Shown: piece by piece, positions 19,068 through 29,268 of the stretch
How positions within the stretch are numbered: position 1 is the stretch's first letter
Layout: every line of letters begins with the position of its first letter
NCBI RefSeq assembly: GCF_003149535.1
Contig: NZ_QGDB01000003.1
Span: 580,809-644,808 of the forward strand
Source: Falsochrobactrum shanghaiense
GTDB lineage: Bacteria; Pseudomonadota; Alphaproteobacteria; Rhizobiales; Rhizobiaceae
Length of the DNA: 64,000 nucleotides
Reading direction: 5' to 3'
Notes under the pieces: model-generated
Database searches by the model: none
The model's input: only the letters and a program-made list of their open reading frames with translations
Told to the model about the DNA's origin: nothing
Translations under genes and position numbers: made by a program

Positions 19068-19516
19068 CAGGCTTTTCTCTCCCAGCGACGGTCCGGTGTC
19101 TGCTGCCAATAGGTCAAATCGTGGCTTTCCGCCTTGAAGGCTTTCCATTGCGCGCGCGCCTGCTCAAGCTGGTCCTGATCGTGACCGTCGAACATGACGA
19201 CGAGCCGTTCATAATCCCCTGCCTGCTCCAGCGCCGCTCCTTCGACAAGAAAGCGGACCGTCGCGCCATTGGGATTGGCCTGCGATGTGGTGAGCAATAC
19301 GGGCTGATGCTCGGGATGAGGCTCCTTGTCAGTGCCATGCGCCACAAAGGATGTGTCGGAAAAGGTCCAGAGCAGGCTGTCGAGAGCATCGCGTCGCTCC
19401 TCGCTGACCGCCTGAATCACCACCCGCCAGCCGCGCGCCAGCGAACGCTCGACAAGGCCCGGCAGGGCCTCATCGAGAGTGGATTCGGTCAGATGATAAA
19501 AGAGGATTTCAGCCAT
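19067..19516 (-). CDS. holC: DNA polymerase III chi subunit
   Basis: 149 residues. MAEILFYHLTESTLDEALPGLVERSLARGWRVVIQ is the typical N-terminus of HolC, and SFVAHG, PVLLTT and LVVMFDG follow the family pattern. Chi links the clamp loader to SSB at the replication fork. It lies 77 bases downstream of pepA on the same strand, the pepA-holC order common in proteobacteria, and overlaps the next gene. Confidence 0.92.
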   Translation of the reverse strand: MAEILFYHLTESTLDEALPGLVERSLARGWRVVIQAVSEERRDALDSLLWTFSDTSFVAHGTDKEPHPEHQPVLLTTSQANPNGATVRFLVEGAALEQAGDYERLVVMFDGHDQDQLEQARAQWKAFKAESHDLTYWQQTPDRRWERKA

Positions 19517-19593
19517 GCCTATCCGTACAGGATAAAGCGGAGCGAAGAAAGTGATTCACTTCCCCGCTCCAACCTGTTGTTCCTGAATCGATT

Positions 19594-21087
19594 TCAGCTT
19601 TCAAAATGATCGCGCACGAGGCGGTCGAGAAGGCGCACGCCATAGCCCGAAGCCCATGACCGGTTGTATTCATTGGCAGGCGAGCCCATCGCCGTGCCTG
19701 CAACATCCAGATGCGCCCATGGCGTTTCGCCGACAAAGCGCTTGAGAAACTGCGCCGCCGTGATCGAGCCAGCGTAACGGCCCGAACTGTTTTTCATATC
19801 GGCAAACTTGGAATCGATCATCTTGTCATATTCGCTTCCAAGCGGCATGCGCCACACCTTCTCGCCCGTTGATTGCCCGGCATCATAAAGCTGGTCGGCC
19901 AGTTCATCGTCATTGGAGAAGAGGCCCGCATGATGCGTACCCAGCGCCACCATGATCGCGCCGGTAAGCGTTGCAAGATTGATGATGAAACGCGGCTTGA
20001 AGCGGTCATTGGTGTAATGGAGCGCATCGGCCAGAACCAGACGGCCTTCCGCATCCGTATTGATGATCTCAATGGTCTGGCCTGACATGGAAGTTACAAT
20101 GTCGCCGGGACGCTGCGCATTGCCGTCGGGCATATTTTCAACAAGGCCGATCACGCCGATGGCGTTGACCTTCGCCTTGCGTCCTGCAAGCGCGCGCATC
20201 AGGCCGGTCACGGCTGCGGCACCGCCCATATCGCCCTTCATTTCTTCCATGCCGGATGCGGGCTTGATGGAGATGCCGCCCGTATCGAAAACCACGCCCT
20301 TGCCGACAAAGGCCACCGGCTGATCCTTGCCTTTGGCCCCCTGCCATTCCATCACCACAAGGCGTGGCGGGCGCACAGAACCCTGCGCAACACCAAGGAG
20401 CGAGCCCATTCCGAGCTTCTTCATTTCCTTTTCGCCCAGAACCTCGACCTTCACGCCAAGTTTTTCGAGCTTTTCCGCTTCTTCGGCAAATTCAACAGGC
20501 CCAAGAATATTGGCCGGTTCATTGACCAGATCGCGCGCTTTCAGCACGCCATCGGCAACCGCTTCCGCGACTTCGAGCGCCTTTTTGGCGCTTGCGGTAT
20601 CCGCCACGCAAAGGCTGATCTTGGCCGCATGTTTCGGCTCACCGTTTTCTTCATCCTTGCGGGTCTTGTAGCGATTGAAATCATAAGAGCGCAGAATCAT
20701 GCCGAGTGCCACATCGGCGGCTTCGTCACCGGCAATCGTGGTTTCAGGCAGAGCCAGCGTCACGGTCGCGCGCGTGGATTTACCGATTCGCGAAAAAGCC
20801 GCGCCGCCGATCCTGATCCAGTCATCATTGCCAAGCTTGCCCGGTTCGCCGACGCCAACAAGAACGATCTTTTCCACATCGTCGCCAGATGTTTCTATTG
20901 CCTCGGCAGTTTTGCCCAGCGCACCGGAAAAGCCTGAAACTTCGATTATGCGCCGGATTTTATCTGCGCCGCCCGCCGCTTGCGCCGCCTCATCCGTGAA
21001 GCCCCCGCCTTTGGCGACCAGAACGATGCTTACGCCTTTTTGCGGTGCGGAAAATTCACTAAAAGAAATGGAAGGACGTTTGGACAT
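19594..21087 (-). CDS. pepA: Leucyl aminopeptidase (cytosol aminopeptidase)
   Basis: 497 residues of the M17 family, a dizinc/manganese enzyme that removes N-terminal residues from peptides. The signature NTDAEGRL is present, with [32 protein letters not shown] upstream (lysine and aspartate metal ligands) and the C-terminal [10 protein letters not shown]. The N-terminal macro-like domain is intact. Some PepA proteins also bind DNA, but this was not examined here. The upstream region of 365 bases is shared with the divergent lptF operon. Confidence 0.96.
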   Translation of the reverse strand: MSKRPSISFSEFSAPQKGVSIVLVAKGGGFTDEAAQAAGGADKIRRIIEVSGFSGALGKTAEAIETSGDDVEKIVLVGVGEPGKLGNDDWIRIGGAAFSRIGKSTRATVTLALPETTIAGDEAADVALGMILRSYDFNRYKTRKDEENGEPKHAAKISLCVADTASAKKALEVAEAVADGVLKARDLVNEPANILGPVEFAEEAEKLEKLGVKVEVLGEKEMKKLGMGSLLGVAQGSVRPPRLVVMEWQGAKGKDQPVAFVGKGVVFDTGGISIKPASGMEEMKGDMGGAAAVTGLMRALAGRKAKVNAIGVIGLVENMPDGNAQRPGDIVTSMSGQTIEIINTDAEGRLVLADALHYTNDRFKPRFIINLATLTGAIMVALGTHHAGLFSNDDELADQLYDAGQSTGEKVWRMPLGSEYDKMIDSKFADMKNSSGRYAGSITAAQFLKRFVGETPWAHLDVAGTAMGSPANEYNRSWASGYGVRLLDRLVRDHFES

Positions 21088-21452
21088 AACAACTCCAGAC
21101 TGGAACCAGACAATGAGATGACACGAATGTGTCGCGACTTTTCCTTACTCATGTGAAATGAATATGGCGAAACGGCAAGAGCGCCGCAGCATCAAATTCA
21201 AGTTTGCGTTAACTGGCGCGAGGTCTCACTGAATATGTTCTACATCTCCCATCCCGAACAAAAACAGGTTGCTCCAATTCGCCCGATCCCTTTAACATTC
21301 TTCAAAGCTGGCTCCGGCGGAGAATATTTAGTAATCTGTTAACCGCGTTTGTTGGGTTAATTTTAGCCAACCGCAATTAGAATATACGCTAGATTATCGG
21401 CACTGTTTTTTCAGGCAGGCCCTTCAACGAAACCGGGATGTAGACTCCACCT
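21088..21452. other. Divergent intergenic region pepA/lptF
   Basis: 365 bases without a convincing ORF. It is AT-rich from 21320 to 21400, where promoters for lptF are expected, and contains several isolated TTAAC words (21202, 21293, 21338, 21356) but none with the 7-base spacing of a CtrA box. I could not place promoter boxes reliably. Confidence 0.5.
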
Positions 21453-22661
21453 ATGAGATTGATCGAGTTGTACATCCTGCGCCGCGTGGCCATCATGTTC
21501 TTTGCGGTGCTGGGGGCCGCAGTGGGCATTACGTGGACGGTGCAGGTGCTTCAGCGCATCGACTTTCTCACCACCAGCGGCCAATCCTTCCAGACCATCG
21601 TGCAGTTCAGCTCGCTGCTGATCCCTTCCGCCATTCCACTGGTCATGCCGTTTGCATTGATTATCGCGATCACGCAGACGCTTTCGACCATGAATCAGGA
21701 TTCGGAACTGGTGGTCATCAATGCGTCGGGAGCACCGCGCAGCGCCGTCATGCGCCCGATCCTGCTGCTTGCCGCCGTCATTGCCGTGGTTTCGTTTCTT
21801 ATCGCCAATTATGTCGATCCCTATTCCCGCATGAACATGCGCGCCATGATCGCCAATGCCAGCGCCGATCTGCTCAATGTGGTGATTCAGGAAGGCAGCT
21901 TTCGCAAGCTCGCCGACAATCTTTATATCCAGATCGCCGAACGCCAGCCCGATGGCAGCATTGGCGGGCTGTTCATCGCCGATTCGCGTGATCCGTCGCT
22001 CGATCTGATCTATTATGCATCTGACGGCGCTATCGCGAGCACGCCTGCAGGCGACATGCTTTTGATGCAGAACGGCGAAGTCCAGCGCCGCGACGTTTCA
22101 GACGGCACCGTTTCGCTCATCAAGTTCAATTCCTATGCGTTCGACCTGAGCCAGTTTACCTCTGCGGGCGATGAAATGGTCATTTACGCAAAAGACCGCC
22201 CGCTGTCCTATCTGATCAATCCCGATCCCAACGACCCGATCCTGCAAACGCGGCCATTGCGCTACAAGGCGGAGCTGCATCGGCGGCTGACCGAGTGGCT
22301 CTATCCCGTTGTCTTTGCGCTGATCGCCCTCGCCTTTGCAGGCGATTCGCGTTCGCATCGCGAAGCACGCATATCGGCATCGTTCTCGGCAATCAGCACG
22401 GCGCTTCTGGTCTATTGGGCCGGTTATTTTGCAGCCGACAGGGCGGACAAGGACGAAACCTATATCGCGGTGATGTATCTGGTGCCGCTCGGCGTTATTC
22501 TTGTGACCGGTTTCACTCTGGCGACAGGCCGACGAATAGGACTTCCAGACAAGTGGAATGACCGGCTTCTCGATGGGTTCGATCGTCTGCGGCGTGGTTT
22601 CTCCGATCTTTACAATCGCCTGACAGGACGATTTCGCGGTGATGCAGGAGGCCGGGCATGA
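21453..22661 (+). CDS. lptF: LPS export ABC transporter permease LptF
   Basis: 402 residues of the YjgP/YjgQ family. Two N-terminal membrane helices with MRLIELYILRRVAIMFFAVLG, a large periplasmic beta-jellyroll domain (about 120-280), and C-terminal helices. LptF and LptG form the membrane part of LptB2FG, which extracts LPS from the inner membrane. The stop overlaps lptG by ATGA. The C-terminal cytoplasmic tail is basic (FDRLRRGFSDLYNRLTGRF). Confidence 0.93.
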   Translation: MRLIELYILRRVAIMFFAVLGAAVGITWTVQVLQRIDFLTTSGQSFQTIVQFSSLLIPSAIPLVMPFALIIAITQTLSTMNQDSELVVINASGAPRSAVMRPILLLAAVIAVVSFLIANYVDPYSRMNMRAMIANASADLLNVVIQEGSFRKLADNLYIQIAERQPDGSIGGLFIADSRDPSLDLIYYASDGAIASTPAGDMLLMQNGEVQRRDVSDGTVSLIKFNSYAFDLSQFTSAGDEMVIYAKDRPLSYLINPDPNDPILQTRPLRYKAELHRRLTEWLYPVVFALIALAFAGDSRSHREARISASFSAISTALLVYWAGYFAADRADKDETYIAVMYLVPLGVILVTGFTLATGRRIGLPDKWNDRLLDGFDRLRRGFSDLYNRLTGRFRGDAGGRA

Positions 22662-23746
22662 TCGGTTGGACGCTTGGCCGCTATTTCTTCCTGCGTTATG
22701 TGCAGATCACCTTCTACTTCCTGCTCGGAATTTTCGCGCTGGCGCTGCTGCTCGACTTCACGGAAAATGCAAGCAAGCTTGCCAATCTGCCCGGATATTC
22801 GGTTTGGGCCGCGCTGGGCATTTCCGCCATGCGCGTTCCTTTCATCATGCAGCAGATGATCCCATTCGTTGCCCTGTTCTCGGCTATGGCCACGCTTATC
22901 TCACTCAATCGCCGCTATGAACTTGTGGTCGCGCGCTCGGTCGGCGTTTCAGCCTGGCAATTCCTGCTGCCCGCCTGTTTCGGCGCGCTGCTGTTCGGCC
23001 TTGCAACGATCTTCATCCTCAATCCCTTCGCCGCCTATGGTTTTTCCAAGGCGGAAGAAATCGCCGCCACATGGAAGAGCGGCAAGGTCACGGATGTCTC
23101 CGCCCTGCGTGATCCCTGGCTGCGCCAGAAGACGGACGAAGGCGAGACGATCATCGGCGCCAAGAGCATTCTGGATCGCGGGGCCACCCTCGCCGATGCG
23201 ACATTCATTCAGTTCGACGGCAAGAAGCAGATCAGGCAACGCTATGATGCGCGCGTGGCCCGGCTCAGGCAAGGCCATTGGGAACTGAGCGATGTCACGC
23301 GCTTTTCCTATGGGCAGGAGCCGGTCAGGCTTGAAAGCCTGAATATTCCCACGCAGCTGCGGCCGGAATATGTGGAAGAAAAACTCGCCTCGCCCGATAC
23401 GATTCCCTTCACGCAATTGCGTCACAAGATCGAAGTAGCCCGTTCCTTCGGCTATTCCGCCAATGCATTTGACATGCAATACCAGTCACTTCTGGCATTG
23501 CCTGCGCTTCTGATGGCGATGACGCTCATCGCGGCAACAGTGTCGCTGAAATTTGTGCGATTTGGTCAGTCAGGAGCAATGATTCTGGGTGGCGTTGTTG
23601 CCGGCTTCATGCTTTATGTCGTTTCGGTGCTGGTGAAGGCATTCGGGAATGCGGGATTCGTTCCGCCGTTCGTGGCTGCCTGGGTTCCGGTTGTCATCGC
23701 GACGTTCTTTGGTGTCTCCTTTTTGCTGCATAAGGAGGATGGTTAG
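22658..23746 (+). CDS. lptG: LPS export ABC transporter permease LptG
   Basis: 362 residues, second YjgP/YjgQ permease. TLGRYFFLRYVQITFYFLLG begins the first helix, MIPFVALFSAMATLISLNRRYELVVARSVG is the conserved coupling region that meets the ATPase LptB, and GGVVAGFMLYVVSVLVKAFGNAGFVPP is typical of LptG. Overlaps lptF by four bases and the lptD start by one base, so all three are translated as one string. Confidence 0.94.
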   Translation: MIGWTLGRYFFLRYVQITFYFLLGIFALALLLDFTENASKLANLPGYSVWAALGISAMRVPFIMQQMIPFVALFSAMATLISLNRRYELVVARSVGVSAWQFLLPACFGALLFGLATIFILNPFAAYGFSKAEEIAATWKSGKVTDVSALRDPWLRQKTDEGETIIGAKSILDRGATLADATFIQFDGKKQIRQRYDARVARLRQGHWELSDVTRFSYGQEPVRLESLNIPTQLRPEYVEEKLASPDTIPFTQLRHKIEVARSFGYSANAFDMQYQSLLALPALLMAMTLIAATVSLKFVRFGQSGAMILGGVVAGFMLYVVSVLVKAFGNAGFVPPFVAAWVPVVIATFFGVSFLLHKEDG

Positions 23747-26106
23747 TGGGTTTGAGTAATGCCCGCATGGTGTTGCCTCATTCGTTCTCGCGTCTTGCGC
23801 GCGGGACGGCGTTGATGTGCGCCCTTGCACTCCCCTTTGTTTCTGCTGCTGTCCTTCCTTCTTCTGCCCAGGCGCAGGAAGCGCTTGGCACCGAGTATCA
23901 GACCGATCCGAATGCACGCATGCTCCTGCAGGCGGATGAACTCGTCTATGATCGCGATGTGAGTGTCGTCACGGCACAGGGCAAGGTGCGCATCGAATAT
24001 GACGGCAACCGTCTCGTTGCGGATCAGGTGACCTATAACCAGCAGACGCGGCGCATGACGGCATCGGGCAATGTCGAAATCATCGAGCGCGACGGCAACC
24101 GTATCTATTCCGACCATATCGATGTGACGGACAGTTTCCGCGACGGCTTCGTCAATGGCCTGCGCGTCGAGACGACCGACAATACGCGATTTGCTGCTGA
24201 AAGCGCCGAGCGCAGCAATGGCGAGATCACGGCCTTCAACAATGGCGTCTACACGGCCTGCGAGGCCTGCGAAAAGAACCCGGACAAGCCGGTTCTCTGG
24301 CAGATCAAGGCCCGCAAGATCATCTGGAACAGCACGACGAAGACGGTTCGCTTCGAGCGCGGGCGCTTTGAGCTTTTCGGCATGCCTCTGGCCTATTTTC
24401 CGGCCTTTGAAATGGCCGACCCCACCGTCAAGCGCAAAAGCGGCTTCCTGTTCCCCGGTTTCAAATACAAGGAAGATCTGGGCTTCGGCATCAAGAATTC
24501 CTACTTCTGGGCGCTTGCACCCAATTATGATGTGACCCTTTCCACCACCGCTTACACCAAGCAGGGCTTCCTGACGGAAGCGGAATGGCGTCATCGCCTG
24601 GAAAACGGCACCTACAATCTGCGTATTGCGGGCATTCACCAGAACAAGCCTGAAGAATTCGACCTGAGGACTATCGACCGTGAAGAAGACAATCGCGGCA
24701 TGGTGTCATCAAAGGGCGACTTCGCGATCAATTCGCGCTGGCGTTTCGGCTGGGACGTGATGGCGCAGACCGACCGCAATTTCAGCCGCACCTATGATAT
24801 TGAAGGTTATTCCAGCGCGACACAGGTTTCGAAAATCTATCTGACCGGTGTTAATAACCGCAATTATTTCGATCTGAATTTCTATCGCTTCAATGTGCAG
24901 GAATCGATTCTGCCGGATAATCCCAATGAGATGCATTCCAGGCAGCCATGGGTTTTCCCGAGTCTCGACTATTCCTACACCCTGCCCGACTCCGTCTATG
25001 GCGGCGAGCTGAACTTCAATACGAATTTGCAGGTGCTCTACCGCAAGAACGCCAATCATACACCGGACAATGTTGCATATCCCCGCATTCCCGGTTTCAG
25101 CGGCACCAATATGCGGCTGACCCAGGAAGCGGAGTGGAAGCGCACCTTCATCACACCCGCCGGGCTCATCATTACGCCGCTTCTTGCATTGCGCGGCGAT
25201 GCAATCGGCGCCAATACGAATTTTGATCCGACACTTGCCGGTTTTGCCGCAGATTCGGTGCGCTCGGAAGCATTCCGCGCCATGGCCACGGCGGGACTGG
25301 AACTGCGCTGGCCGATCCTCTTCTCAAGCACCAGCTCCACGCATATTCTGGAGCCCATCGCGCAGGTCTTCATGCGCAATAATGAACGCTATGCGGGCGA
25401 GCTTCCCAATGAAGATGCGCAAAGCTTCGTCTTTGACGCGACCAATCTGTTTTCACGCGACAAGTTCTCCGGCTATGATCGCGTCGAGGGCGGCACACGC
25501 GCCAATCTGGGACTGCGCTATTCGGGCAACTTCGACAATAGCGACTGGGCGCTTTATGCCCTTGCCGGTCAGTCATTCCAGTTGGGCGGCGTCAATTCGT
25601 TCGGCACCAGCGACTTCGTCAATGTAGGTGCCGATTCCGGTTTGGAAGATGCGCGCTCCGACTATGTCGCAATGATCGGCACTGCCAATTCGACCGGGCT
25701 TTCGCTGGCAGCGCGCGGACGGTTCGACAAGGATGATCTCGACATCAAGCGTGGCGAGCTGGAAGCACAGCAAAGCTTCAAGCGCCTGACTGTTTCGGCC
25801 CAATATGCCTATATCGCGCCGCAGCCCGCTTATGGCTATTCGGAAGTCAGGCAGGAAATCAAGGGATCTGCGACAGCGCGCATCAATACCAATTGGAGCG
25901 TGTTCGGTTCAGGGACTTACGATCTGGTGTCCGATACTCTGGTGCGTGCTTCGTCGGGCCTTGCCTATGACGATGAATGCTTCACCTATTCAATGGCCTA
26001 TGTGCAGACGCGCAATCCCGGTGAAGACAAGGCTTCGCATAGTATAGGGTTTAATATATCGTTCCGCACGCTTGGCGATATAGGCAGCGGCAGCCAGACA
26101 TTCTAA
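23746..26106 (+). CDS. lptD: LPS assembly protein LptD
   Basis: 786 residues. The GTG start at 23746 shares its first base with the lptG stop, and GGAGG lies just upstream (23734-23738). A signal peptide spans about 1-43 (ending AQAQEAL). An OstA-type periplasmic domain follows (LLQADELVYDRDVSVV through MTASGNVEIIERDG), then the large beta-barrel ending GDIGSGSQTF. LptD with LptE places LPS in the outer leaflet of the outer membrane. The two cysteines in CEACEKN near residues 172-175 may take part in disulfides. The gene ends at a hairpin terminator (26106-26136), although the downstream genes are on the same strand. Confidence 0.95.
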   Translation: MGLSNARMVLPHSFSRLARGTALMCALALPFVSAAVLPSSAQAQEALGTEYQTDPNARMLLQADELVYDRDVSVVTAQGKVRIEYDGNRLVADQVTYNQQTRRMTASGNVEIIERDGNRIYSDHIDVTDSFRDGFVNGLRVETTDNTRFAAESAERSNGEITAFNNGVYTACEACEKNPDKPVLWQIKARKIIWNSTTKTVRFERGRFELFGMPLAYFPAFEMADPTVKRKSGFLFPGFKYKEDLGFGIKNSYFWALAPNYDVTLSTTAYTKQGFLTEAEWRHRLENGTYNLRIAGIHQNKPEEFDLRTIDREEDNRGMVSSKGDFAINSRWRFGWDVMAQTDRNFSRTYDIEGYSSATQVSKIYLTGVNNRNYFDLNFYRFNVQESILPDNPNEMHSRQPWVFPSLDYSYTLPDSVYGGELNFNTNLQVLYRKNANHTPDNVAYPRIPGFSGTNMRLTQEAEWKRTFITPAGLIITPLLALRGDAIGANTNFDPTLAGFAADSVRSEAFRAMATAGLELRWPILFSSTSSTHILEPIAQVFMRNNERYAGELPNEDAQSFVFDATNLFSRDKFSGYDRVEGGTRANLGLRYSGNFDNSDWALYALAGQSFQLGGVNSFGTSDFVNVGADSGLEDARSDYVAMIGTANSTGLSLAARGRFDKDDLDIKRGELEAQQSFKRLTVSAQYAYIAPQPAYGYSEVRQEIKGSATARINTNWSVFGSGTYDLVSDTLVRASSGLAYDDECFTYSMAYVQTRNPGEDKASHSIGFNISFRTLGDIGSGSQTF

Positions 26107-26136
26107 GACCGGATATAGTTCATTTACCGGTCTTTC
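26106..26136 (+). terminator. Terminator-like hairpin after lptD
   Basis: AGACCGG (26106-26112) and CCGGTCT (26127-26133), 14-base loop, then TT. It overlaps the last base of the lptD stop and would separate or attenuate transcription into the SurA-like gene. Confidence 0.6.
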
Positions 26137-26313
26137 CGTTGCTGCTGCATGCCAAAGGTCATTGTTTCGCCGCACTGCCTATTCTATACAGAAGTCGGAA
26201 CAGGATTGGTTTTCGGCATGCCTGCCCTATAGTAAATGCGGCATGGACTAATCAGAATTAAGTACATCCGGTAAGGCGTCGCATTGCCGACCTGAAGGAA
26301 TCGGGACAGAACG

Positions 26314-27279
26314 ATGATGTTTGCAAGACCTCTTTTTGCCTCCATACTGGGTGCTGCGGTATGTCTGACGGCACTTGGAACAGCCGTGACGCTTGATCCG
26401 GCCTTCGCTGCCAGCGGTGGAACAGAGGTCAAGATCATCGTTTCGGGCAATGCCATTACCAGCGGCGACATTCAGCGTCGCGTGGCTTTTCTGAAGTTGC
26501 AGCGCAAGGGCGGTAATCTCAACCAGATCGCCCGTCAGGAACTGACCGATGACATGCTCAAGCGCGTGGAGATGAAAACGCGCGGGATCAATATTTCCGA
26601 TCAGGAAGTGGATCAGGCCTATGCGGGCTTTGCGACCCGCAACAAGATGAGCGTGACGCAGCTTAACCAGCTGATGAATCAGGCGGGAATCACGCCCGAC
26701 CACTTCAAGAAATTCATCATGGTCCAGATGGGCTGGGGACGGCTGGTAAGCGCACGTTTTCGTTCCGATGGAATGATCAGTGAGCAGGACGCCGTACAGC
26801 GGATGCTCAAGGATGGCGGCAAGAAGCCAGTCGCCACGGAATATCACTTGCAGCAAGTGATCTTTGTCGTACCCAATTCCAAGCGCTCGCCCGCAGCCCT
26901 TGCCAAGCGCAGGCAGGATGCAAATGCTGTGCGTTCACGTTTCCAGACCTGCGACACCACCCGTCAGCAGGCCAAAGGCATAATCGATGTGACCGTGCGC
27001 GATCTTGGCCGCATCATCGAGCAGCAGCTTCCGCCGGAATGGGCCAAGGACATCAAGGCCACCGGCGTCAATCGCACCACGCCACCGCATGATACGGAAA
27101 AAGGCGTCGAGTTCCTAGCCGTTTGCGCAACCCGTCAGGTATCGGATGACCGCGTTGCCCAGCTTGTCTTCTCCATGGAAGGGGTCGATTCCGCCGCAGG
27201 GCAGGAAAAGAAAGCTGAAGAGATGAGCAGCAAATATCTTGAGGAATTGCGCAAGGACGCCAAGATCGTAAACCGCTAA
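26314..27279 (+). CDS. SurA-like periplasmic chaperone/peptidyl-prolyl isomerase
   Basis: 321 residues. Signal peptide about 1-33 (ending FAASG). The N-terminal domain has the SurA pattern (VKIIVSGNAITSGDIQRRVAFLKLQRK, EVDQAYAGFATRNKMSVTQLNQLMNQAGI), and a single C-terminal parvulin-like domain follows from about residue 175. Position between lptD and pdxA-rsmA matches the surA locus of proteobacteria. It is shorter than E. coli SurA (428 residues) and appears to carry one rather than two PPIase domains, as is usual in Rhizobiales. It likely escorts outer-membrane proteins such as LptD. TGATGTTTGC gives two adjacent start choices. Confidence 0.85.
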   Translation: MMFARPLFASILGAAVCLTALGTAVTLDPAFAASGGTEVKIIVSGNAITSGDIQRRVAFLKLQRKGGNLNQIARQELTDDMLKRVEMKTRGINISDQEVDQAYAGFATRNKMSVTQLNQLMNQAGITPDHFKKFIMVQMGWGRLVSARFRSDGMISEQDAVQRMLKDGGKKPVATEYHLQQVIFVVPNSKRSPAALAKRRQDANAVRSRFQTCDTTRQQAKGIIDVTVRDLGRIIEQQLPPEWAKDIKATGVNRTTPPHDTEKGVEFLAVCATRQVSDDRVAQLVFSMEGVDSAAGQEKKAEEMSSKYLEELRKDAKIVNR

Positions 27280-27282
27280 TAT

Positions 27283-27386
27283 AGCTGATCCGAAAAGTGT
27301 GAAACGGTTTTCGGAACAAGATGCGCGTCGCAACAGATAGGCAGAGCATTTCCCATGATTGAAGCAAAACAGGAAATGCTCTGGAA
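27283..27386. repeat. Double-hairpin intergenic repeat before pdxA
   Basis: Two inverted repeats fill the whole surA-pdxA spacer: TCCGAAAA/TTTTCGGA (27289-27296, 27308-27315) and AGAGCATTTCC/GGAAATGCTCT (27343-27353, 27372-27382). The second ends four bases before the pdxA ATG. The arrangement resembles a palindromic repeat family that I recall from Rhizobiales intergenic regions. Confidence 0.6.
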
Positions 27387-28427
27387 ATGAGCAAGCAGCC
27401 TGTTCTTCCGCTCGCCGTCAGCATTGGCGACCCTTCCGGCATCGGGCCGGATATTGCACTTGCGGCATGGCTCAGGCGTGCCGAATTCGCATTGCCCCCC
27501 TTCATGCTCATTGCCGATCCTGAGCAGCTTGCGGCGCGCGCGCGTCATCTCGGTCTCGATATTTGCATTGCTGTGATAAGCTCTGCATCGCAAGCCGCCG
27601 CCATTTTCACGCAGCAACTTCCCGTTCTGCCACTGGCAAACAGCCACAAAGAAAACCCCGGCACGCCATTGCCGGAAAACGCGGCGGGAACCATAGAGGC
27701 AATCGAACGGGCAGTCGCGCTCACATTGGGCGGCGAAGCTTCCGCCATCGTCACCTGTCCGATCGCCAAGAAGCCACTTTATGAAGCGGGTTTCCGCCAC
27801 CCCGGCCATACGGAATTCCTCGCCGAACTGGCCAGCCGTCATCTGGGCCGCAATGTCACGCCGGTCATGATGCTTGCAGGGCCGCAATTGCGCGCCGTGC
27901 CTGTGACAATCCATATACCGCTGGCGCAGGTGCCGATCGCGCTGACAAAGAAAGACATCATCGAGATCTCGCATATCACTGCGCGGGAGCTGGAAGAACG
28001 CTTTGGCATCGCTTCCCCTCGCCTTGCCATTTCCGGGCTTAATCCGCATGCAGGCGAAGGCGGTGCGCTCGGCAAGGAAGATGACGCCATCATCCGCCCG
28101 GCGATTGAAGAATTGCAGCGCGAAGGCATCAATGCCCGGGGTCCGCTGCCTGCGGATACCATGTTTCATGCGCCAGCGCGCGCGACGTATGACGCTGCGA
28201 TCTGCATGTATCATGATCAGGCACTGATCCCCGCCAAGGCGCTGGCCTTTGACGAAACGGTCAATGTGACGCTCGGCCTGCCTTTCATCCGCACTTCGCC
28301 CGATCACGGCACTGCTTTCGACATTGCCGGAAAGGGCGTCGCACGTCCCGACAGTCTCATCGCCGCTATCCGTCTTGCGCATCAACAGGCCGAGAATGCA
28401 GCGGGGTTGAATCATGAGCATCGATAA
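27387..28427 (+). CDS. pdxA: 4-hydroxythreonine-4-phosphate dehydrogenase
   Basis: 346 residues. PdxA oxidises 4-phosphohydroxy-threonine in vitamin B6 synthesis. Visible motifs: [40 protein letters not shown] with metal-binding histidine, [23 protein letters not shown] and [15 protein letters not shown]. It overlaps rsmA by 14 bases. The ribosome-binding region is almost wholly inside the right arm of the upstream hairpin, leaving only GGAA directly before the ATG. Confidence 0.95.
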   Translation: MSKQPVLPLAVSIGDPSGIGPDIALAAWLRRAEFALPPFMLIADPEQLAARARHLGLDICIAVISSASQAAAIFTQQLPVLPLANSHKENPGTPLPENAAGTIEAIERAVALTLGGEASAIVTCPIAKKPLYEAGFRHPGHTEFLAELASRHLGRNVTPVMMLAGPQLRAVPVTIHIPLAQVPIALTKKDIIEISHITARELEERFGIASPRLAISGLNPHAGEGGALGKEDDAIIRPAIEELQREGINARGPLPADTMFHAPARATYDAAICMYHDQALIPAKALAFDETVNVTLGLPFIRTSPDHGTAFDIAGKGVARPDSLIAAIRLAHQQAENAAGLNHEHR

Positions 28428-29235
28428 TCTGCCACCGCTGCGCGAAGTCATTGAGCGGCACGACCTGATGCCCAAAAAATCACTGGGCCAGAACTTTCTT
28501 TTCGATCTGAACCTGACCTCGAAAATCGCACGCCAAGCGGGCAATCTCGAAGGCCAGCCGGTGATCGAAGTCGGTCCCGGGCCGGGCGGGCTTACCCGCG
28601 CGCTTCTTGCACAAGGCGCTTACGTGACCGCAATCGAGCGCGATGAACGCTGCCTTGCTGCGCTTGCTGAGATCGAGGCGCATTATCCGGGGCGATTGCG
28701 GATCATTTCAGGCGATGCGCTTGAACAGGATTTCACGACCCTGTTCCCCGATGGGCCGAAACCGCGTATCGTCGCCAATCTGCCCTATAATGTCGGCACG
28801 CAATTGCTGCTCAACTGGCTGCTGGCCGAACCATGGCCACCCTTTTATTCTTCGATGACGCTGATGTTTCAGCGTGAGGTCGCCGAACGTATTGTGGCTT
28901 TGCCCAATGGCGATCATTACGGACGGCTCGGTGTCCTCGCCGGCTGGCGAACACAGGCGAAAATCGCCTTCGACGTTCCTCCGCAGGCTTTCACGCCGCC
29001 GCCAAAAGTAACTTCGTCGGTCGTGCATATCGTACCGCGCGAGGAGCCTCTGCCATGCAGTGCTGCAAGGCTGGGCCAGATAACGCAAGCCGCCTTCGGC
29101 CAGCGCCGCAAGATGCTGCGGCAGAGCCTCAAGCCGGTTGGCGGCGCGCAATTGCTGGAAAAAACCGGCATCGACGGAACGCGCCGTGCGGAGACGCTCA
29201 GCGTCGAGGAATTCGTGGCGCTGGCTACTGTATAG
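28414..29235 (+). CDS. rsmA: 16S rRNA dimethyladenosine transferase
   Basis: 273 residues. RsmA (KsgA) dimethylates A1518 and A1519 in 16S rRNA; loss gives kasugamycin resistance. [25 protein letters not shown] (SAM-binding motif I), GDAL and [11 protein letters not shown] (motif IV, NLPY) are all present. Overlaps pdxA by 14 bases, the standard surA-pdxA-rsmA order. Confidence 0.97.
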   Translation: MSIDNLPPLREVIERHDLMPKKSLGQNFLFDLNLTSKIARQAGNLEGQPVIEVGPGPGGLTRALLAQGAYVTAIERDERCLAALAEIEAHYPGRLRIISGDALEQDFTTLFPDGPKPRIVANLPYNVGTQLLLNWLLAEPWPPFYSSMTLMFQREVAERIVALPNGDHYGRLGVLAGWRTQAKIAFDVPPQAFTPPPKVTSSVVHIVPREEPLPCSAARLGQITQAAFGQRRKMLRQSLKPVGGAQLLEKTGIDGTRRAETLSVEEFVALATV

Positions 29236-29268
29236 GTTTCAGAAGCCGTCCGGGCGCGTGAAACCTAT
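29232..29268. terminator. Shared hairpin between rsmA and rarD
   Basis: ATAGGTTTCA (29232-29241) and TGAAACCTAT (29259-29268) are perfect inverted arms with a 17-base loop. Each arm contains the stop codon of one of the two convergent genes. There is no T-run, so it may be a bidirectional processing or Rho-independent-like end. Confidence 0.6.
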
